Of a DNA stretch of 64,000 nt, positions 60,776 through 64,000 are shown in pieces (position 1 is the stretch's first letter; each line of letters begins with the position of its first letter). The stretch is taken from positions 91,783,675 through 91,847,674 of the forward strand of contig NC_080683.1 of NCBI RefSeq assembly GCF_030445035.2, given 5' to 3'. Origin of the DNA: Dasypus novemcinctus (taxonomy: Eukaryota; Chordata; Mammalia; Cingulata; Dasypodidae). The position numbers and the translations under genes are program-made. Below the pieces are notes generated by a model that was given only the letters and a program-made list of their open reading frames with translations, was not told where the DNA came from and ran no database searches.

Positions 60776-61344
60776 TGTAGCAGTTTGATATCATTATGAA
60801 TTCCAAAAATAGATATTGGATTATGTTTGTAATCTGATCTGTACCTGGGCCTGAATGAGTTTTGATTAGGGCTTTAATTGGGCCACTTCATTAGGGCATT
60901 GAGTCCCTGTCCCTTGGTGGGTGGGGATTCACAGATAAAAGTCATGGCAAAGGACAGAGTTGAGGGTTTCTGATGTTGGAGTTTTGATGGTGGAGTTTGA
61001 TGCTGAAGCCTTAAGCTAGAACCCCGGGGAAAGAGACAGAGCCCTTCGCCTGATAGTCTACAGCTGACCTTGTGGAGCAAGGCAAAGCTTAGAGAGCCTC
61101 ATAGTGTAGAGCTGACCTTGTAGAGGAAACAGAGGAGCTGAGCTCAGAGGAACTCAGAAAGCCTGAACCCTCATAGACGTAACCAGCCATCTAGCTCCAA
61201 CACGTGGAAATAGACTTCGATGAGGGATGTAACTAATGCTTTATGGCCTGGTATCTGTAAGTGCCTACCCCAAATAAATACTCTTTATAACACCCAGCAT
61301 ATTTCTGGCATTTTGCATCAGCACCCTTTTGGCTAACTAATACA
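60776..61344 (+). mobile_element. MaLR-type 5' LTR
   Basis: 569 bp from TGTAGCAGTTTGA to AATACA. It is homologous to the solo LTR at 57483-58066. Landmarks are 'gattagggctttaattgggc', 'cctgatagtctacagctgac', 'caacacgtggaaatagactt', AATAAA at 61273-61278 and the 'ggctaactaataca' end. The sequence just after it, TTTGGTACC, occurs at the same place in MST/THE1-type MaLRs of other mammals. The LTR supplied promoter and polyadenylation signals. Confidence 0.85.
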
Positions 61345-62570
61345 GAATTTGGTACCGCTGAGTGGAGAAGTGTTTTGCAATTGCCGAAATGCTGGAATGG
61401 TTTTATAAATGACTAAGGGGTATTTTTTGGAGGAATTATGAGATGCTTAATGGAAAAGGCCTAGATCATTTTGAAGAGACTGTGGATAGCAATATGGATG
61501 CTAAACAGACTTTTTATGATGCTTTAGAAGGAAATGATGAAACTACTATTGGAAACTGGAGGGAAGGCAATCCGTGTTTTAAAGTTGAAGAGAACTTGGC
61601 AAGATTAATTCCTGGTGCTTTATGGAAGGCGGAATTTGAAAATGATGAGCCTGGGCATTTAGCTGAAGAAATTTTCAAAGTAAACCTGGAGAATGCAGCT
61701 TGGCTTCTGCTTGCAGATTCAGCAAAATGCTAGATGACAGAGATATGCTGACTGAACTGTGGGGCACAAAGAAAACAGAAACTGATTCTGGAAATCCCAA
61801 GCCTCTGAAAATCAAGCTCCCAGATGAAAGTGCCTGGTTGGAGGACTTAACTAAACTTGGAACTGGTAAATCAAGATTGAAGATGCAGTTATCTGGGAAA
61901 GACTTGTGGAAAGTCTTACTGTCTGATGGCTTGGACCCTTGCTTCCTACATGCTAAACCAACAGACTTTTTGAGAGAGCTGTATGAACAAAACCACTGTC
62001 AGCCTATAATAAAAAGGACATGGAAAGGAGAGACTGAAGGAGAAACAGCTTTAAGAGGAAAACCGTGGAAGCTGAGATCTGGAATTAGGACATCGCCTTG
62101 GGCCAAGAGAGGAACCCCACCCATGTGTACAGAGAGAGTGAGTTTGTCCCAGCAGTTGAAGAGGGTGGATGTTCCTGTCTGATGTTCTGGGAGAGTTTTG
62201 CTGCCCCAGGGTACAGAGAGGGTGGAGCACATTCCCCAAGGATTAGGGTGGTTAAGGTCAGCACCAAACAGGTCTGAGAGGGGTGAACCTGTCCCCCACA
62301 GCTTAGGGAAGGCCAGGTGATCAACTCGTTGTTCTGAAAGGGTTGAGCCCATATGCCAAAGGTTAGGGGGAATGTTGTCTTCACATCACTGTACTGAGGA
62401 GCTTAAGACTCTAACCCAAATACTGGGTGAGGTGTGGCAATCATCCCAACACTCTTGGAGGGAGAGGTCTGGAGTTTGGTGGACACCCAGGTGCTTGATG
62501 GGGGTGGAATGAAGAAAATGGCCATTGGGCAAGAAATGATTTCAAGAGCACACCAGGTGAGTTAGGGCAG
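61345..62570 (+). mobile_element. MaLR internal region, gag-like remnant
   Basis: Follows the LTR directly. Its order recalls the internal part of THE1/MST-type elements: an acidic stretch, a 'ggaaactggagggaaggcaa' block, an 'agctgaagaaattttcaaag' block, and later repeated 'ccc.aagg.ttaggg.agg' units near 62230-62370. Two overlapping open frames remain, 61443-61733 (96 codons) and 61700-62182 (160 codons). They lie in different phases, so at least one frameshift has occurred. Mammalian MaLRs encode no polymerase and were probably mobilised by ERVL-type relatives. No 3' LTR is seen, so the element is truncated. It is not a host gene. Confidence 0.75.
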
Positions 62571-64000
62571 TAATTTCTTCAAGTAGGGAGGGAAGAGAAA
62601 TGGGAGAAAATAACAGAAAATAACAGAGCAGGGGTCCCAGGTAGAGAAGAAGGGGGTGAAAAGGGATGAAGAGGGCTGATTTACAAGCTACAATTCCCCA
62701 TTACAGATTATAAATCCCCAGCTTTACTTGTGTGACCACATGGCAGAGGAAAAAATGGTGAGTGTGGCACACAGAGAACAGGATGGGTGTGCAGGCAAGA
62801 GAGCAGGGTGAGAGCACACTCAGGTCTGTGCCTGACTTTTATGCTGTTAATTATTCCACCGCTTTGCTAATGGCAGTGGAGGGGTTTCCAGCTGTTTGCT
62901 GTTTTGATTGATTACCTCACCCATCAATCCCTTAGTGAGTTCCCAATGATAAAGTTCTTAGGGAACATCTGGGGCTTTTCCTTGCTCCCAGAAAGAAGTC
63001 TTTGTTCTTGATAGCAGAATCTTGGGGATGGGGGTCTTCCAGCAGCCATCTTAGGGGTTACAGATGTCCACGTGGACTCTTTGCCAGGTTCCAGATCCAT
63101 CTGTTAATTCCCTATCTTACTAGCCTGCTTCACTATGAATTAATGTTTCAGAACAATAGTAAGAGAACATCTTCATAAAGACTCAGAAACCCCTGGTAAT
63201 GATTACCTCTAAGAGCCAGAAGGAAATTAGAAATCCTATTTGTCATATTTAATAGGAAAAAAAGAGAGAATTACTTCTATGCAGAGAAACAGAAATTACA
63301 TGGAAAGAACAGATAAAAATGCAAAACTCACAAAACTACCTAAAAAAGTAATATCATGATGGAAATATTTGCAGGGAAACTAAAAATGCTTTATTTAACA
63401 GAACTATCATTGACAAATTGTATCAAAGTTGTAGAAGAAAATCCCTTAGTTACTCTTCCAGAATGTGCAAGGAAAAATAGATTAAAACAATGACAGAGAA
63501 TATGACACATATGGAGTCAGAAAGCAAAGATTTAATCTAAAAGATGTCAGTGTTCCTGAAGGTAATACCAAATTAATCACAGAAGCAGTAATACAAAACT
63601 GCTTTATTCCCAAAACACTGCAGAACTCAGGATTTAGATAAAAATAACATTGAAAAAAAAAAACTCAGGAAAAGATATTTCTTCAAGTATTCAAGATATT
63701 TTTCAAGTATACAAAAAACTTGAAATGTTTTGAATTTTAATGTTTTTGTTTAATGTCTTTGGGCAGAAAATTTCGTTTGACTTTAGAGGAAAACAAATCA
63801 GTCTGAATTTAGTCTCCTTTGCAAAGATAAATACCAAAACTGGATAGAGAAACAGAGTTTTGAGAGAGATGTTTTTAGTTCAATAACTTTTATATACAGC
63901 TGAAATATATCTTAAATGTGAAGGCAATCATAAAGTATTTGCACTTATGGTAAGGTTCAAGCAAAAGATCTCTGTACTTCCTGAAAAAGTTATTTGGAAT
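62571..64000. other. Unassigned sequence to the end of the window
   Basis: No gene. The first 550 bp (to about 63110) has the base composition and word texture of another LTR or long interspersed repeat, e.g. 'taattattccaccgctttgc' and 'gttccagatccatctgttaa', but I cannot name it. The remainder is AT-rich and unremarkable. Confidence 0.4.

Noticed and set aside
1-64000. CRISPR array, operon or phage-like system
   Set aside because: Repeats present are microsatellites, L1 monomers or transposon copies. There are no regularly spaced identical repeats with unique spacers, and no prokaryotic gene organisation.

Overview
The window is a stretch of mammalian genome with no host gene that I can recognise. 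No frame looks like a conserved host protein. I see no credible exon series, CpG-island promoter, intact tRNA or rRNA gene, and no bacterial-style organisation. Two SINEs point to an armadillo (Xenarthra, Dasypus-type). Both have tRNA-derived heads of the DAS family: a compound one at 27026-27523 and a single-headed one at about 48646-49076. The LINE-1 subfamilies also differ from the primate and rodent L1s I know, which fits a xenarthran. The species call is recognition from memory, not a database result.

Layout. 1-13700 holds old L1, L2 and MIR fossils and two homologous L1 3'-UTR copies (5530-6262 and 6385-8012). At 15.8-19.1 kb there is a MIR and two abutting L1 3' ends. The second L1 has a 221-bp internal duplication and carries a full-length U1 snRNA retropseudogene. 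19.1-28.4 kb is mostly unassigned sequence, but contains a striking inverted duplication: two arms of about 415 bp, about 97% identical by hand count, separated by 2.56 kb. A DAS SINE follows. 28453-36418 is a nearly full-length decayed L1 on the minus strand. Its 5' UTR has about ten 108-bp tandem monomers, a duplicated ~384-bp unit and a YY1-like site near the 5' end.

38.4-49.5 kb is a nest of transposons. An old minus-strand L1 was hit by a young plus-strand L1 at 41724-48256, which has a perfect 17-bp target-site duplication and an open ORF2 of about 1240 codons. The same old L1 was hit separately by a DAS SINE. 49.5-64 kb has further L1 and L2 fragments and four MaLR-type LTR copies. One is a solo LTR with an exact 5-bp duplication. 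Another is followed by about 1.2 kb of internal sequence.

The genes do not work together as a pathway: the only long open frame belongs to a retrotransposon. The window records retrotransposition, in which L1 enzymes moved L1 itself, the DAS SINEs and a U1 transcript, and the MaLR elements were probably mobilised by an ERVL-like partner. I found no new cellular system. The best leads are the inverted duplication, the monomeric 5' UTR of the minus-strand L1, and the U1 retrocopy.
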